DNA of 64,000 nucleotides, from the NCBI GenBank assembly GCA_032719365.1, contig CM064866.1, forward strand, positions 7,545,781 to 7,609,780, written 5' to 3'. Every line of letters starts with the position of its first letter. Positions within the stretch are counted from its first letter, which is position 1. This stretch comes from Prinsepia uniflora. Taxonomy: Eukaryota; Streptophyta; Magnoliopsida; Rosales; Rosaceae. Both the position numbers and the translations under genes were made by a program. Of the stretch, positions 34,201 through 45,688 are shown one piece after another. The notes under the pieces were generated by a model. The model saw only the letters and a program-made list of their open reading frames with translations. It had not been told where the DNA came from and searched no databases.

Positions 34201-34670
34201 TTTTGGATTTTGAATTGATGTTCATTTATGGTCGTGGGTGGTGACCCACATGGTTTTAATATGTATGGTGGTGGTATTCCACGATTTTGGGCTGAGTTCC
34301 CACACTTGGTTTTTGGTTAACGGTTTTTGGGCTAAGGCCCTAAGGGCTCGGTTGAGCAAACGTTTTGGTTACTGGTTTTGGTGGCATGCATACGTTTTTA
34401 TTGGAGGGCATAAATGTCTTATAAATGTATTTGGCAAATTTATTGGTTTTTGTCCACTCACAGCTTTTGGTTTTAATGCCCTTCAGGTTGCTCACGGATG
34501 CGATTGCAGCAGGGACTGGGACATTGCACACCTCCTCCATCGATCCTTGCGCACTCTGGATGCCCCGTTTGGGCAGTGGCTCTTGGTCATCCCTTGTCTG
34601 ACACCCCTGGTTGGACGGGAGCAGGGCACATTCCATGGTAATTCCGGGGGGATTGGGATGGGTCCTGTCA
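31300..34670 (+). mobile_element. solo LTR of the large family
   Basis: 3,371 bp, TGTAACGACCC to GGGTCCTGTCA, with the perfect TSD ATATG (31,295-31,299 and 34,671-34,675). It is the longest undisturbed copy and serves as the reference: donor arm 33,163-33,174, ACGT palindrome about 33,288-33,311, GGGCC.GGGGCCCAG tandem block about 33,400-33,640, branch arm 34,452-34,463, CAG at 34,486, 3' hairpin 34,590-34,620. Confidence 0.93.
33163..34486 (+). other. intron-like cassette inside the LTR (representative copy)
   Basis: CT|GTGAGTGGAC (33,163-33,174) resembles a 5' splice site. GTCCACTCACAG (34,452-34,463) contains CTCAC, a good branch site whose A is 26 nt before the CAG at 34,486, with a T-rich tract between. 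The two 12-mers are perfect reverse complements. Predicted intron 33,165-34,486. The same arrangement is found in the other LTR copies. Splicing is inferred, not shown. Confidence 0.55.
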
Positions 34671-35259
34671 ATATGTGGTATGCACAGGTGTGCACAAGAT
34701 TCGAGCAGTGGCTCGTGTATTTGGTTTCAGTATGATTATGGATTTGGGTAGTGGCCCGTATGGTCGATTTCATTGTGGTCCTTTCGACCTTGGTTTAATT
34801 CTGATTTGGGCTTAGTTCCCACATATGATTTATTTCGGATAAATGGTTTTCGAATGCATGCATGCTTTTTAGTGAAGGGTACAAATGTCTTCATTAATTT
34901 TTTTTTATAAACTCTTGGTTTTGTCCACTCACAACTTTTAATGTTTTGACTGCCCTTCAGGTTGACAATGGATGTGGACTGTAGCAGAGACCGAGATATC
35001 ACATACCTCATCCGGATCCTGGCGTACTCTGATAGCCCGGGAGGGCAAAGGTCGGAATTATCCCTTGTCTGACACTTCGTGTCAGACGGGAGCAGGGTCA
35101 TCCCGCACTAATCCCGGGGGGATTGGGATGGGTCCTGTCAATGACTCAGGAGCAGGATTGCTATGATTAGACGTCTGGGACGTCAGACATCTAGGATGTT
35201 AGAGATATTGACCCGGTGAGGCCCCGGGTAGCACGTGTTTCTTATACCGTGAGATATGA

Positions 35260-38023
35260 TGTAACAACCCGTACCTTCAAGAAGGTTATACATGTAATTT
35301 TGTAAAAGATTTGTATAAAAGGACGATTTTGCCCTTGTGAATAGTGTGTCAAAAGTTGACTTTTTGAATTGCAGGTTGAATGAGAGTTGACCATTGACCG
35401 TGACGTAGTTTAGGACGTCACGAGTCCGTAGACAGGTGGCATGTCCGATTTGGACAATCAGAGAAAAAGTTATGACATACGGAGGGTTAAGGGCGTTACC
35501 GTAATTTTGGCTAAATAGAGAAAAATGTTGACTTTTTGTGGGACTTTTGATTTTCACGTAGACCGGGGACCGTTAGATAGCTCTCGATGTCTTGAGTACA
35601 ACGACAGGTGGCACGCTGTCATCGGACGTCAGACGGATTAATTATGGGTCTAGGAAGTTGAAGGGAAAATGGTAATTTTAATTCTAGGGGCATTTTGGTC
35701 TTTTCTCCTTAGGGCCAATCAGATAAGGCCAGTTGGATTAGTGGGATTGGATATTTGTGTTTTGGTCCATGGGAAATTGGACACGTGGAAGTGACCTAGA
35801 GGTTTCTAGGTTGATTAATCTAGACACGGGTATATGTTGCTCGATTTTAAACCGTGCAGTGGTTCGAAGAACAGAAAAACAGAGAGGAGGAAAAGTGAGA
35901 GTTCTTGATCAATTCAGTGAGTGTGTGAGGTTTTTGTGCTTTGTGAGAGTGACAGAGAGAAGAAGGAGAAACTGGTGAGTGATTGGAAGTGGAATCGTGC
36001 ACGAAATCACGGTGGTTGTGAGGTTCGATTTTTCAGGGAAACAGAGAGGGTCGTGGAAATTGGTGGTGGTTGTGCCGTGTGTTGATCCAATCCAGGCTGA
36101 GAGGGAGCTAGGACGGCTTAAGGAGATCCAGTGGACACAGTGGTGCACGGCGGTGCGAACGGCGGAGGACGAATCGACGATAAGCCCAAATCCTCTGTTT
36201 TTCCCATTTTACTTAATCCAAAAGTCGTGGCTTTTGGGACTGAGTCGAGGGATTTGGTGAGTGTTGTGAGACTCAGGAGGTTCCTAGGAGTCGTCTAAGA
36301 TGGTTGCCGTGACGGGGGAGTGTTTGGGTGGTCGGGAACCTAAACAGGGGTTTCGGGCTGTTTTGTTTTGAGGTTGAGGACGACGGGTTAGAGGCTAGGA
36401 TTTCTAGATTTTAGGACTGGAAATGATTTCTGGGAATTGGACGAAACTTTTGGGATTGGAATGGTTGAAAATGATGGAGGAATGGCAGAGAACCGGTCTT
36501 GCCGGTTCAGACCGGTTCACCCATTGAAGACGACGATGAACAGTGCACTGGTGCAGGCGCGTGAGGCCCACGTGCAGCCACTTTGGGCGGCGCGTGGGGT
36601 CGCGTGGGGAGGAATCTGAGGAACTTTCCAACATGGTTTTAAGTCTAAATGTTATAACAAATCTATTGGGACAGGTTTCGGGTTAATCGGACGTCGTTTC
36701 GGGTTAGTTTGAGGATCTGAACGGTTTAGGGTTTAAATTTAAATTACGTTTAAATTCCCGAAAAATTGGGGAAATTAGGTATAGCGTATTGGATGTATTT
36801 GTGACCCTATTTTGTGACCATTGACAGGACGAAGAGACGCCTAAGACAGTTGAGGAGTGCACGGAGCGCGATTGAGGCTTTCAGACCGTGAGTGGACTCC
36901 TTCTTTCTTTTAACGAGCATGCCTAATTGATTTTATTTATGTTTTATGATTTTAAGTATGTTTTTATGCTTTTTAATGATGTTATATGTGGTTGATCTAC
37001 TTGCACGTTTTTCAAGCCATTCTCGGGTTTTAGCACATTTTTCGAGAAAAAGCTTGATTTCTGATTTTGATGCCAAGCTTTTGGGATTTCAATCTATAAT
37101 TGTTTTCCGATGGTTATAAATGGATTATGAGACATGATTTTGGTAATCACGGTTTTGGTTTTAAAATCGAATTTCGAGAAGCGAAACTTGATTTTAAAGT
37201 GAATTTCCGGATTTGGGTTCGGAATGACGGTTCTGAATGCCGAAAGGGCATCAGACCGGTGATTTCGGATTCAGGTTTGGATATGGATTTAGAATTGGTT
37301 TTCAATCGGTTTTGGATTGGATTTTCTGGATCTGGATATTGGGTTTAAAGACCCGGATTAGTTATATGATGGGGGACTGGCCCGGATTGAGTTTAAAGAC
37401 TCAGGAGTTTAAAGACTCGGATATTTACGATATTACCCCCGTAGGCCTGTTGAGTTTAAAGACTCGGATTACATTTGAGGCCTGGTTTGAGTTTAAAGAC
37501 TCGGATAGACCCAACAGGTTTGATCGGACTTTGACATTAATGGATTTGGTTTTTTATGATACAATCTTAGCATATTTGTTATACTGTTTTATGTTACGGT
37601 TTTCTGATACTTCGTTAGGCATGCATACTTTATTTAAAAATGGAGGGAAAAATCTTGTTGTTTTCTTAAAGATGTTTGTTCTTAAATCGTGTTTTGAAAC
37701 TTTTCTTTCTCTTTAGTCCACTCACACTTTTCTGGTTTTAATTTACCCTCCAAGTCGTGGTGATAGCGTTGAGGTGAACGTTGAGGCAGGGACCGAGGCA
37801 TAGAGCTTACGACGTTCTTCCGTTGCGAGATTAGCCTAGTAGGACTTTTGTGCCTGTTTTGTATAAACTATGCTCTGTGTTACGGTTGTATTATATTTTC
37901 TCCCTTGTCTGATAGTTATGCTTATGGTTATTTTGAGGTTCTTTTGGTACTTTAAGTGTAATTGTCAGACGGGAGCAGGGTTCGTCCTGGATATCGAGGT
38001 GATATTTGGGATGGGTCCTGACA
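35260..38023 (+). mobile_element. solo LTR of a related, diverged subfamily
   Basis: 2,764 bp, TGTAACAACCCGTACC to GGGTCCTGACA, with the perfect TSD TATGA (35,255-35,259 and 38,024-38,028), inserted in the outer LTR. Much of the middle does not resemble the other copies, yet the inverted arms (GTGAGTGGACT at 36,888-36,898; AGTCCACTCAC at 37,715-37,725) and the 3' stem (37,901-37,974, with an enlarged loop) are kept. A run of GAGTTTAAAGACTC units lies at about 37,340-37,505. Confidence 0.9.
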
Positions 38024-38617
38024 TATGACGTCTGGGACGTCGAGCGTCTGGGACGCTAGGCATCTGGGATGCCCAGGATGGTTTAAACATGTTTCTCCCG
38101 AATGGTATTTATGGTTATGGTTTTGGGCGGTAGCCCACTTGGAATTGGATTTTGGTTTTACGGTTTTGGGTTGAGTTCCCACAATTGGTTTTGAGTCATG
38201 GTTTATGGGCTAAGGCCCCGATGGTTGCTTTTAATAAATAGTTTGCTTACTGATTTTCGATGCATGCATACGTTTTACATGAAGGGCATAAATATCTTTG
38301 TGAAATGTGTTTTATGAACTTATTTATTTTCGTCCACTCACAGCCTTTGTTGTTTTTAATGCCCTTCAGGTTGATCACGGATGCGACTGCAGCAGAGACT
38401 GGGACATTGCATGCCTCCTCCATCGATCCTTGCGCACTCTGGAAGCTCGTTGGGGCAGTGGCTTTAGGTTATCCCTTGTTTGACACTTCGTGTCAGACAG
38501 GAGCATGACACATCCCACGGTAATCCCGGGGGGATTGGGATGGGTCGTGTCATTTTGTCACCCGACCTACCAGGTACCCACAAGCCTGTAGGCTACTGGG
38601 CCAAATGGTGAGGGCTA

Positions 38618-40064
38618 GATGTGACGATATAGGTTTCAACAAGTATGTGATTTTTTACTATACAATATTTTATTAGGGGGATTTGGTGTAAATCACATAA
38701 TTCATTTATCAAAATTAAACATTAAAATGTAATATATTACGAAAATATCGATATCGATAGAAATATTGATAATCAAATTTACAAAAATATTGATGGATAT
38801 TTCGATATCATTATTAATAATGTTTACACTCGACAAAAATAGAGGAAATTAGGTTTAAAAGTTTGAAATTTTTTAATGAAATATAGGGAAAACTTTAGAA
38901 CCCAATGACGGTTATATAAGACTAATAAAAATTAAAAATAACTTTGATATAATAAATATATGATTTATAATATGATACAATAGGATTTTGATTTGTCAAA
39001 ATTTAATATATTAATACATGAAAATCCACATTCAAATGAATAAGAAATGTATCAACTCCAAATTAATAAAGTCAATTAATAGGAATAAGTTAATTTAACG
39101 ACTATTAATTATTATTCAAAAGGCTTCTATATGAATAAATTAAATTGATCATTTTATTTGACCCATTTAATGTGAAATTATTTTTTACGAAACGAAATAT
39201 AATTTAAAACTAATATATATATATATATATAATGTAATTAAATTTTTTGACATGGCACCATATTGTTTTAGGATCTACTCCATGAGTGGTACCTTGTTGT
39301 TCGGATCTTGATTAGGTTCGAGCTTGAATATGAGGACTGATGCTCGTAATCTACAGAATATGGAAATTTGCTGCCATGTAAAATGTGATCAATTATTATG
39401 GTCAGATATGGTAAGTCTAGTTAATATTCGAGGCCTTTTATGGTTAGCGGAAAAAATGTCTTCTATAGTCAACCAAAAAAAGATTTGGTATGATTATGAA
39501 TTAGGTTAGAGATTTCAAACTGAAATTAATGCATTGATTAATTTCTGAAAATATGCTATGAAATCTATCTCAATTCAACTAGTCCTAATCAAACATAATA
39601 ATAGGTGTATCAAGTTTTGTATCAAATTTTATATTAAGTACACGTTTACTTCTTTTTTGTATCTGAAGTACACATCTACTTACAAATAATAGGAAAATAG
39701 GTTATTAGTAAAAAAGTATATTTTCAATTACAAATAATAGGAAAGTAGATAATCGGTGAAAGAGGAATTGATGAAGTAGGTAATGCATTGAAATGACCGT
39801 GAAATAACCATATAACATCAATACGTTTACTAATCATTTTCGACACCAGTAAGTACCTCTCTTATTTATCACTTTTTCTATGCGGCGCATGCACATCGGT
39901 GGATAGGCGAAATTACAAAATAAGTCTAGAACAAAATGATAACAGTATTTTCTCTACCTGTGGACTTGTCATCTTCTTGTAGTGCTAGAAGCCCATAACT
40001 AATACAGGAAATTAAAATAAAATAAATTGGCGAATAGGCGAAATTACGAAAATAAGTCTAGAAC
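38618..40064. other. AT-rich intergenic DNA right of the hAT nest
   Basis: No gene seen. 38,740-38,815 is rich in ATATCGATA words, a TA microsatellite lies at 39,213-39,232, and 39,411-39,870 is a diverged copy of 44,901-45,410. A unit of about 125 bp (39,905-40,030) is repeated from 40,034 and continues after the LTR element at 44,155. Confidence 0.6.
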
Positions 40065-41264
40065 TATTTCCTTTTTTAGGCGGGATGGCCATCAGTGAAG
40101 GGATCTTGGTCCTTCTTCTATTAAGTGCGCAGGCGTGACACCACCAAGCCACAAATTGGCTCGAATGGAATGTGAATGGATTAAAGTGTGTTGTGCATCC
40201 GTAAACTTGACTTATAATAAAGTGATTGTTCGATCAAGTAAGGAACCTCCTATTGGCTACGTTCTTTAACTACCTCGAGTCAAAACTTTAAATGAATAAC
40301 CAATTGATATGAAGTTTGTAAAAACAAAGATTGAAAGAGAGAGTAAAAGGAATATGAAGTAAATGCAATAAAACATAAATAAATTGAAAGAACTGTAAAT
40401 TAAATTAAAAACTAGTGCAAGAAAATAACGTGCTATAATTTAAGTGCAATTCAAGTAACAATATAAATTAAAGTGGATAAAATAAAGAATATAAGGCAAG
40501 TGCGAAATTTAAATTGCATAAAGAAAATAACTTAACTGCAAGTGCGTGAATTAAATTTTGAATAAAATAAATAATTGAAACACATGTACTAAATTTAAAA
40601 TGCGTAAATGTAAAAAGGAAAAGACATAAAAAAAACCAGAATGGGAAAAAATAAAATCTATGCTAGAAATTACATTATACTACTTCTATGATAGGATTGA
40701 AGAGAATGTAAATAGAAAAGTTGTGTGGTGTGTTGGAGATCCCTCTTCTCTTCTTCAAAACTTGATATTTATAGGGTTCGAATGCATCCCAACTAGGCAA
40801 GTCGTTCAATTAGCACGATTGTTCTTGTTTAGAGATGATTATTGACTTCTCTTGATTGTGTCAATCAAACCGATCTTGTACTAGATTGGCTTCAATCTCC
40901 TAAATATTGGATGTGATGGATAATAAATGATTTGATCTCATTTCCATGTTAATCTTTACCATATCTGACATGATATTTGACTTGATTATTTTCTATATAG
41001 TATATATGGATGAAATTTGACTTTGATTATGATTTGTTTCCTTGTCGACATTTCACTATTTGTAGAAAGTTTTTTCACATGCACTTTTTTTAATTAGATG
41101 TCCAATTAACATGTGGCTATAATTAAAGCATTTTGAATATTCAATTGAGCGTATCATCTTGAGTTTATAGCCGTATTTCGACCTTGAGCCTATTTTGGGT
41201 CAAGAAATTAGACCATTATCGGGTCTTGAGCTTGATAAGGTTGGGTTACAACCTGGCTCAAACA
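40065..41264 (-). repeat. 3' LTR of the minus-oriented element
   Basis: 1,200 bp. Its outer base pair is degraded (TA where TG would be expected on the plus strand). Confidence 0.8.
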
Positions 41265-42407
41265 TTAGCCCCTAGTTTTTATGAACTTTGTCTCCAAAGA
41301 GACAAATTTATGAAAACTTATAGCCCAATTGACTCATGATTTTTTCCTTTTAACAAAACTTGGAGCACTGTGATATATGCCCATTATTTGTCAGTAGTTA
41401 TTATTTTTCATGGGTTTTACTCGACCCTAGTTTAAAACCATATTAGGCCATAATACATTTTTTCTTTATTAAGCCATGCAATTCGGCCTCACAAGTTTAG
41501 TTGGTGACATTGCAGTCATGTAAAATTTTGGAGCATCATAGCCAAGCTATTTAGCTCGCAAACAATTTTATTATATGAATAATTCACTATAACATTCCAT
41601 AATTGACCTTTTAAATCTTTCTATCTCGGCGAGTGGCCACTATCAAATTAGGAATGCAAATTTGTCATTTAATGGCTAGGGTTGAAATTCACATAGCCAA
41701 AATCATCTTCATAATTATGAATTTATTTACACCACATGGTCAAATTAGGAAGACAAATTCTTCCTTCTTTAACATTAACGTCACCAAAAAGAGTACTAAA
41801 AAATGAAATTAATACTCTTAATTAGCCATTGATTGGCTATGGTTATCACTTGTATAAAATCTCATAAGATGCAAGTGTGAATAGACAATTGCTTTACTTG
41901 TAAATTTCTTTCTACTGTAATTAGGGTTGACTAACGAAATCCTAACAATATATATAGCCAATAATTGGCTAAGTGTTATGTCTTACATCTCCTTATTTAT
42001 TAAGAAATGAAGTAGATATTTTTGTTTTTTTTCCATGCCATACTAATACTCCTAAAAAGTTTGCCATTATTTTGGCAAAATTTAGTTATTAATTGGCCAT
42101 GATAGCCAAAACACAATTCTCACTGTACTAATTGTTGATTTTTAGAAAGAATTTTTTCGTTTTTTTTTTGGTTGGCCAATTAATAACCAATCTAAAACCT
42201 TTGATAGCCATTCATGTTTTATTCCAAGCCTGAAACCTTTTTTATTTTCTGTATTTATTTCATGATTTTGAAGACAACGAATTTGTGTACTAATGGGATC
42301 AACACAAACAAACTTTTTTTTGGCCATTAATTTAGTTGAATCATTTCATGACCTTTGATCCCAAACTAATAAAATTGAATTGTTGTTTTGGTCTCATTAC
42401 ATTCCCT

Positions 42408-42881
42408 TTATCCCCCCACAATCATATCTACCATAATTGGCTCAAACTGTGTCATGACCATACTTTCATTTACCTTTAATTTTTGGCCATCAACTTCTAA
42501 AATGATTGCTTCAAGGTACGTCGCGTCGTGGTTATTAACCTTGACTATCGCTTGGCCTTTTTCTTCATCTATGGCTAATTTAGATGCAATCTCGTGCAAA
42601 CTTCAAAGGAGAAAATCTTGAGAAGATTTATATTCGTTTGTAAATTCTTTGAGTGCAATTTCAAAATTTCCTTATTTTTTGTCAATCTCGCAAATATTGA
42701 AATGATATAGGTCATTATATCCATATTGGCTATTAAATCCATAGCGGGCATTATGACCATATTTGCAAGTATAGCCACTGAAGTTTTCTAAATCATTTTG
42801 GTCATCATAGTTTCCAAAACCATAATGGCCACTAAATTGGCTGCTATAGCCATCTTGAAAATTGAAGTCGTTGTGATTCAT
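42408..42881 (-). pseudogene. broken ORF of the LTR element, function unknown
   Basis: One reading frame of about 157 codons interrupted by two in-frame stops (TAA near 42,672, TGA near 42,606). The first part (MNHNDFNFQDGYSSQF...) is rich in Tyr, Gly, Asn and Phe with a loose repeat (Y-G-x-N/F). The last part (from HEIASKLAIDEEKG...) looks like a structured acidic domain. I do not recognise a gag zinc knuckle or any enzyme motif. It probably comes from the element rather than from a host gene. Confidence 0.5.
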
Positions 42882-42950
42882 CAGTTGGTATGAATATTGT
42901 CATTTCATGTGGTTGCTCATAAAGTGTGTCTCACTCGGCGTGCCAAAATA

Positions 42951-44154
42951 AGTTTCCTTTTTTTAGGCTGGATGGTCGTCGGCGATGGGATTCTGGTCCT
43001 TCTTATGTTAAGTGAGTAGACGTGCCATCACTAAACTACGAATTGGCTTGAATGGAATATGAATGGGTTAAAGTGTGTTGTGTGTCCATAAACTTGACTT
43101 TTAATTAAGTGATTGTTCGACCAAGCAAGGAACTTCATCTTGGTCGATATTCTTTCACTATCTCAGGTCAAGGCTTTAAATGAATAACCAATTGATATGA
43201 TATTTGTAAAAATAAAGATTGAAAGAGAGAGTATAAAGAATAGGAAGTAAATACAATAAAACATAAATAAATTTAAAGAACTGTAAATTAAATTTAAAAC
43301 TAGTGCAAAAAAATAACATGCTATAATTTAAATGCAATTCAAGTAACAATATGAATTAAACTGTATAAAATAAAGAATATAAGGCAAGTGCGAAATTTAA
43401 ATTGCATAAAAAAATCATTTAACTACAAGTGCGTGAATTAAATTTTGAATAAAATAAATAATTGAAACGTAAGTACAGAATTTAAAGTGAGTAAATGTAA
43501 GAATGAAAAGACATAAAAACTAGAATGAGAAAAAAATAAAAACTATGCTAGAAATTACAGTATACTAGTCCTAGGATAGGATTGAAGAGAATGTAAACAG
43601 ATAAGTTGTGTGGTGTGTTGGAGATCTCTCTTCTCTTCTTCAAAGCCTGATATTTATAGGGTTCGGATGCATCCCAACTAGGTAAGTCGTTCAATTAGCA
43701 CGATTTTTCTTGTTTAGAGATGATTATTGACTTCCCTTAATTGTATCAATCAAACCGATTTCGGTCTAGATTGACTTCAATCTCATAAATCTTTGATGTG
43801 ATGGATGATAAATGATTTCATTTCATTTCCATGTTAATCTTTACCATATCTGACATGATATTTAACTTGATTATCTTTCATATATGGATCCAAATATATG
43901 AAAATTTGACTTTTATTATGATTTATTTCTTTGTTGGCATTTCACTATTTGTAGAAAGTTTTTTCATATGCACTTTCTTTAATTAGATGCTTGATTGACA
44001 TGTGGCTATAATTAACACATTTTTGAATATTCGATTGAATGTATCATTTTGAATTTATAACTGTATTTCCGCCTTGAACCTATTTTAGACCTATAAGTTA
44101 GCCCATTATCGGGTCTTAGGCTTGATAAGGTTAGATTACAATCCGGCTCAAACA
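42951..44154 (-). repeat. 5' LTR of the minus-oriented element
   Basis: 1,204 bp, ending TCAAACA on the plus strand, followed by the TSD AGAAC. Confidence 0.8.
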
Positions 44155-45688
44155 AGAACAAAAGGTTAACACCCTTTTCTCTACATGCAGATTTGTTATC
44201 TGATTGCAGTGCTAGAAGGCTAGAAGCCCACAACTAATAGATTAAAATCAAATGAAATAAAACAAAATACTTGGGAGTCCGGCTCTTTGTTTTCTATCTG
44301 TCTGCTCCGGCCAACTAGCTTCATCATTAAATGAATGGGTTTTCTTAAAAAAATTATGCCAAATCATTAAATTGAAACGAAAAAAAACAATCACCTGTAA
44401 AAACATAACAAAGTTTACTACCCATACCCTTAAAAAACTCCATCAACTTCTACGAAAAAAGAATTACTGGATCTCTGACTCCATCCTCACCGTCGGTGTC
44501 GCGGGCATTGTAGTCATTCTTCCCCCTCTTGTTGCCCCATGTTTTCTCAGTCAACCTTTGATGTTGCCGGTGTTTCCTCTATTTTTCCCTCCATTGTTGC
44601 CCCCATTTTTGCCAATTTTTTGCATTTTTGGACAATAGTGTTGCCCCCATTCGTCCCTCCTAGTTCTCTGTATATTGACAACATTTCTTGATCTTAGGGT
44701 TTAGGGGGTGAATCCATTCTTCTTGAGAATCGAATTTAGGGCGAATGTGAAGTCTCCCCGGAACTTGATAATCGACATTGGGATAACACATGTCGATGTG
44801 CTGAAATCGGCAATGCCTAAGAACAGGTTCATCTCTGTTAGCATGTTTAGGGCCTTCTCTTTCTTAGTTTAAACTTCTTCATACGTTCAAAATTAGTGAG
44901 GCTAAGTCTAGCTATTATTTAAGGCCTTTCATGGTGAGCCGAATAAAGGCCTTCTTTGAGGGCCAAAAAATTTGATTTCGAACTTATATTTGGCAGGATT
45001 ATGTATTAAATTAGAGAGTTCCAAATTGAAATTAATGTATTGACGAATTTCGGATCTAGTACGTATCTTTTTTTAGTGATCACCCTATTATGTGACACAT
45101 CTACATCGGCATATATACTATGGAACTTGTCTTAATTCAACTAACCATAATCAAACAAAAATAATAATTGTACCAATTTTTATGCCAAATTTTATATTAA
45201 GTACACATGACTTGCAAATTAGGGGAAAGTAGGTTATTGATGAAAGAGTTCATTTTCACTTACAAATAATAGGAAAGTAAGTAATCAATGAACGAAATTG
45301 AGAAAATATGTAATTATTTTATTGAGATGAACATGTAATAATCATATAAGATTAGAACGTTTACTAATCATTTCAACAATAGAAAAATAAAAAGAATAAA
45401 TTAAATACCTCTAATATTATTGATTTTTTTTTTCTTTTTCAAAATGATCTTGAAAGAACGATTTGGGAGTTGTATGGTTCCGATTATGATATCATATAAT
45501 AATTGTTCGATAAATAGAAAATGTGGTAGACCCCTGGATGTGAAATGTAAGTATTGTCCATTAATTATTATACAAAATGTTGCTATTTTTTTATTATCAT
45601 AAATGCATCTATTTGAATATATTTAATTGATCACATTATTTGATTTTGATTATATGACGCTTTTTTTTTTTTTGGTAGGAATCTATTT
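44155..45688. other. AT-rich intergenic DNA left of RPB5 copy 2
   Basis: 44,160-44,258 continues the small tandem repeat split by the LTR element. 44,901-45,410 is the diverged copy of 39,411-39,870. A GC-richer patch at 44,460-44,640 (TTGTTGCCCC words) has an 88-codon plus frame without a domain. No gene called. Confidence 0.55.

Larger units (their letters stand above)
13582..35140 (+). mobile_element. complete non-coding LTR retrotransposon (LARD type) with nested insertions
   Basis: 5' LTR 13,582-24,258 and 3' LTR 27,658-35,140 both start TGTAACGACCCGTCCC and end GGGTCCTGTCA. The TSD is ATGAA (13,577-13,581) versus ATGAC (35,141-35,145). Removing insertions leaves LTRs of about 3.0 kb each and an internal region of 3.4 kb. 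A tRNA-iMet primer site (24,262) and a polypurine tract (27,645-27,656) are in place. No gag, protease, reverse transcriptase, RNase H or integrase motif is seen in the interior, so it fits the LARD class, mobilised by another element's enzymes. The text near the purine tract (TTTCGAGGACGAAATT) is typical of Ty3/gypsy 3' ends, which suggests that origin. About 35 differences in the first ~350 aligned LTR bases (hand count), many of them CpG-type transitions, show the insertion is old. Confidence 0.9.
27658..35140 (+). repeat. 3' LTR of the LARD element, with two insertions
   Basis: Own sequence: 27,658-29,062, 30,190-31,299 and 34,676-35,140. It is interrupted by a hAT-like MITE (29,063-30,181) and a solo LTR (31,300-34,670). 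Seven CATGACGG units lie at about 30,588-30,910, donor arm at 30,230-30,241, partner arm at 34,923-34,934 (last base G to A), 3' hairpin at 35,061-35,091. Confidence 0.88.
11111..38552 (+). mobile_element. outer solo LTR of the large family, split twice
   Basis: Starts TGTAACGACTCG at 11,111 and ends GGGATGGGTCGTGTCA at 38,552. Flanks TTTTT (11,106-11,110) and TTTTG (38,553-38,557) match at 4 of 5. Own sequence is 11,111-13,581, 35,141-35,259 and 38,024-38,552, about 3.1 kb. The break at 13,581/35,140 is confirmed because the text there (CCGTATGATGA then CTCAGGAGCAGG) is continuous in the undisturbed copy at 33,905-33,930. It keeps the inverted repeat arms (12,878-12,889 and 38,332-38,343) and the 3' hairpin (38,472-38,502). 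No ORF of note. Confidence 0.85.
10205..38617. mobile_element. hAT-like non-autonomous DNA transposon, split by the LTR nest
   Basis: The left end TAGCCCTCATCATTGGGCC (10,205) and the right end (complement TAGCCCTCACCATTTGGCC, ending 38,617) are inverted repeats matching at 17 of 19 bases. The 8-bp flanks GATATAAC (10,197-10,204) and GATGTGAC (38,618-38,625) match at 6 of 8, as for an aged hAT TSD. Own sequence is only 10,205-11,110 plus 38,553-38,617, about 970 bp, rich in GGGCCGGGTCGGG-type subterminal repeats, with no transposase. Everything between 11,111 and 38,552 was inserted later. Confidence 0.8.
40065..44154 (-). mobile_element. non-autonomous LTR retrotransposon, minus orientation
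   Basis: Direct repeats 40,065-41,264 and 42,951-44,154 (about 1.2 kb, diverged), with the perfect TSD AGAAC (40,060-40,064 and 44,155-44,159). Read on the minus strand, each LTR begins TGTTTGAGCC. A sequence starting TGGCACGCCGAG just after the 5' LTR (about 42,943) can serve as a primer site of the TGG... type, and ACTAGGGGCTAA before the 3' LTR serves as the purine tract. The 1.7-kb interior holds only one broken frame (42,408-42,881). The interior is dense in TGGC/GCCA words (ATGGCTA, TAGCCA). Confidence 0.85.
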
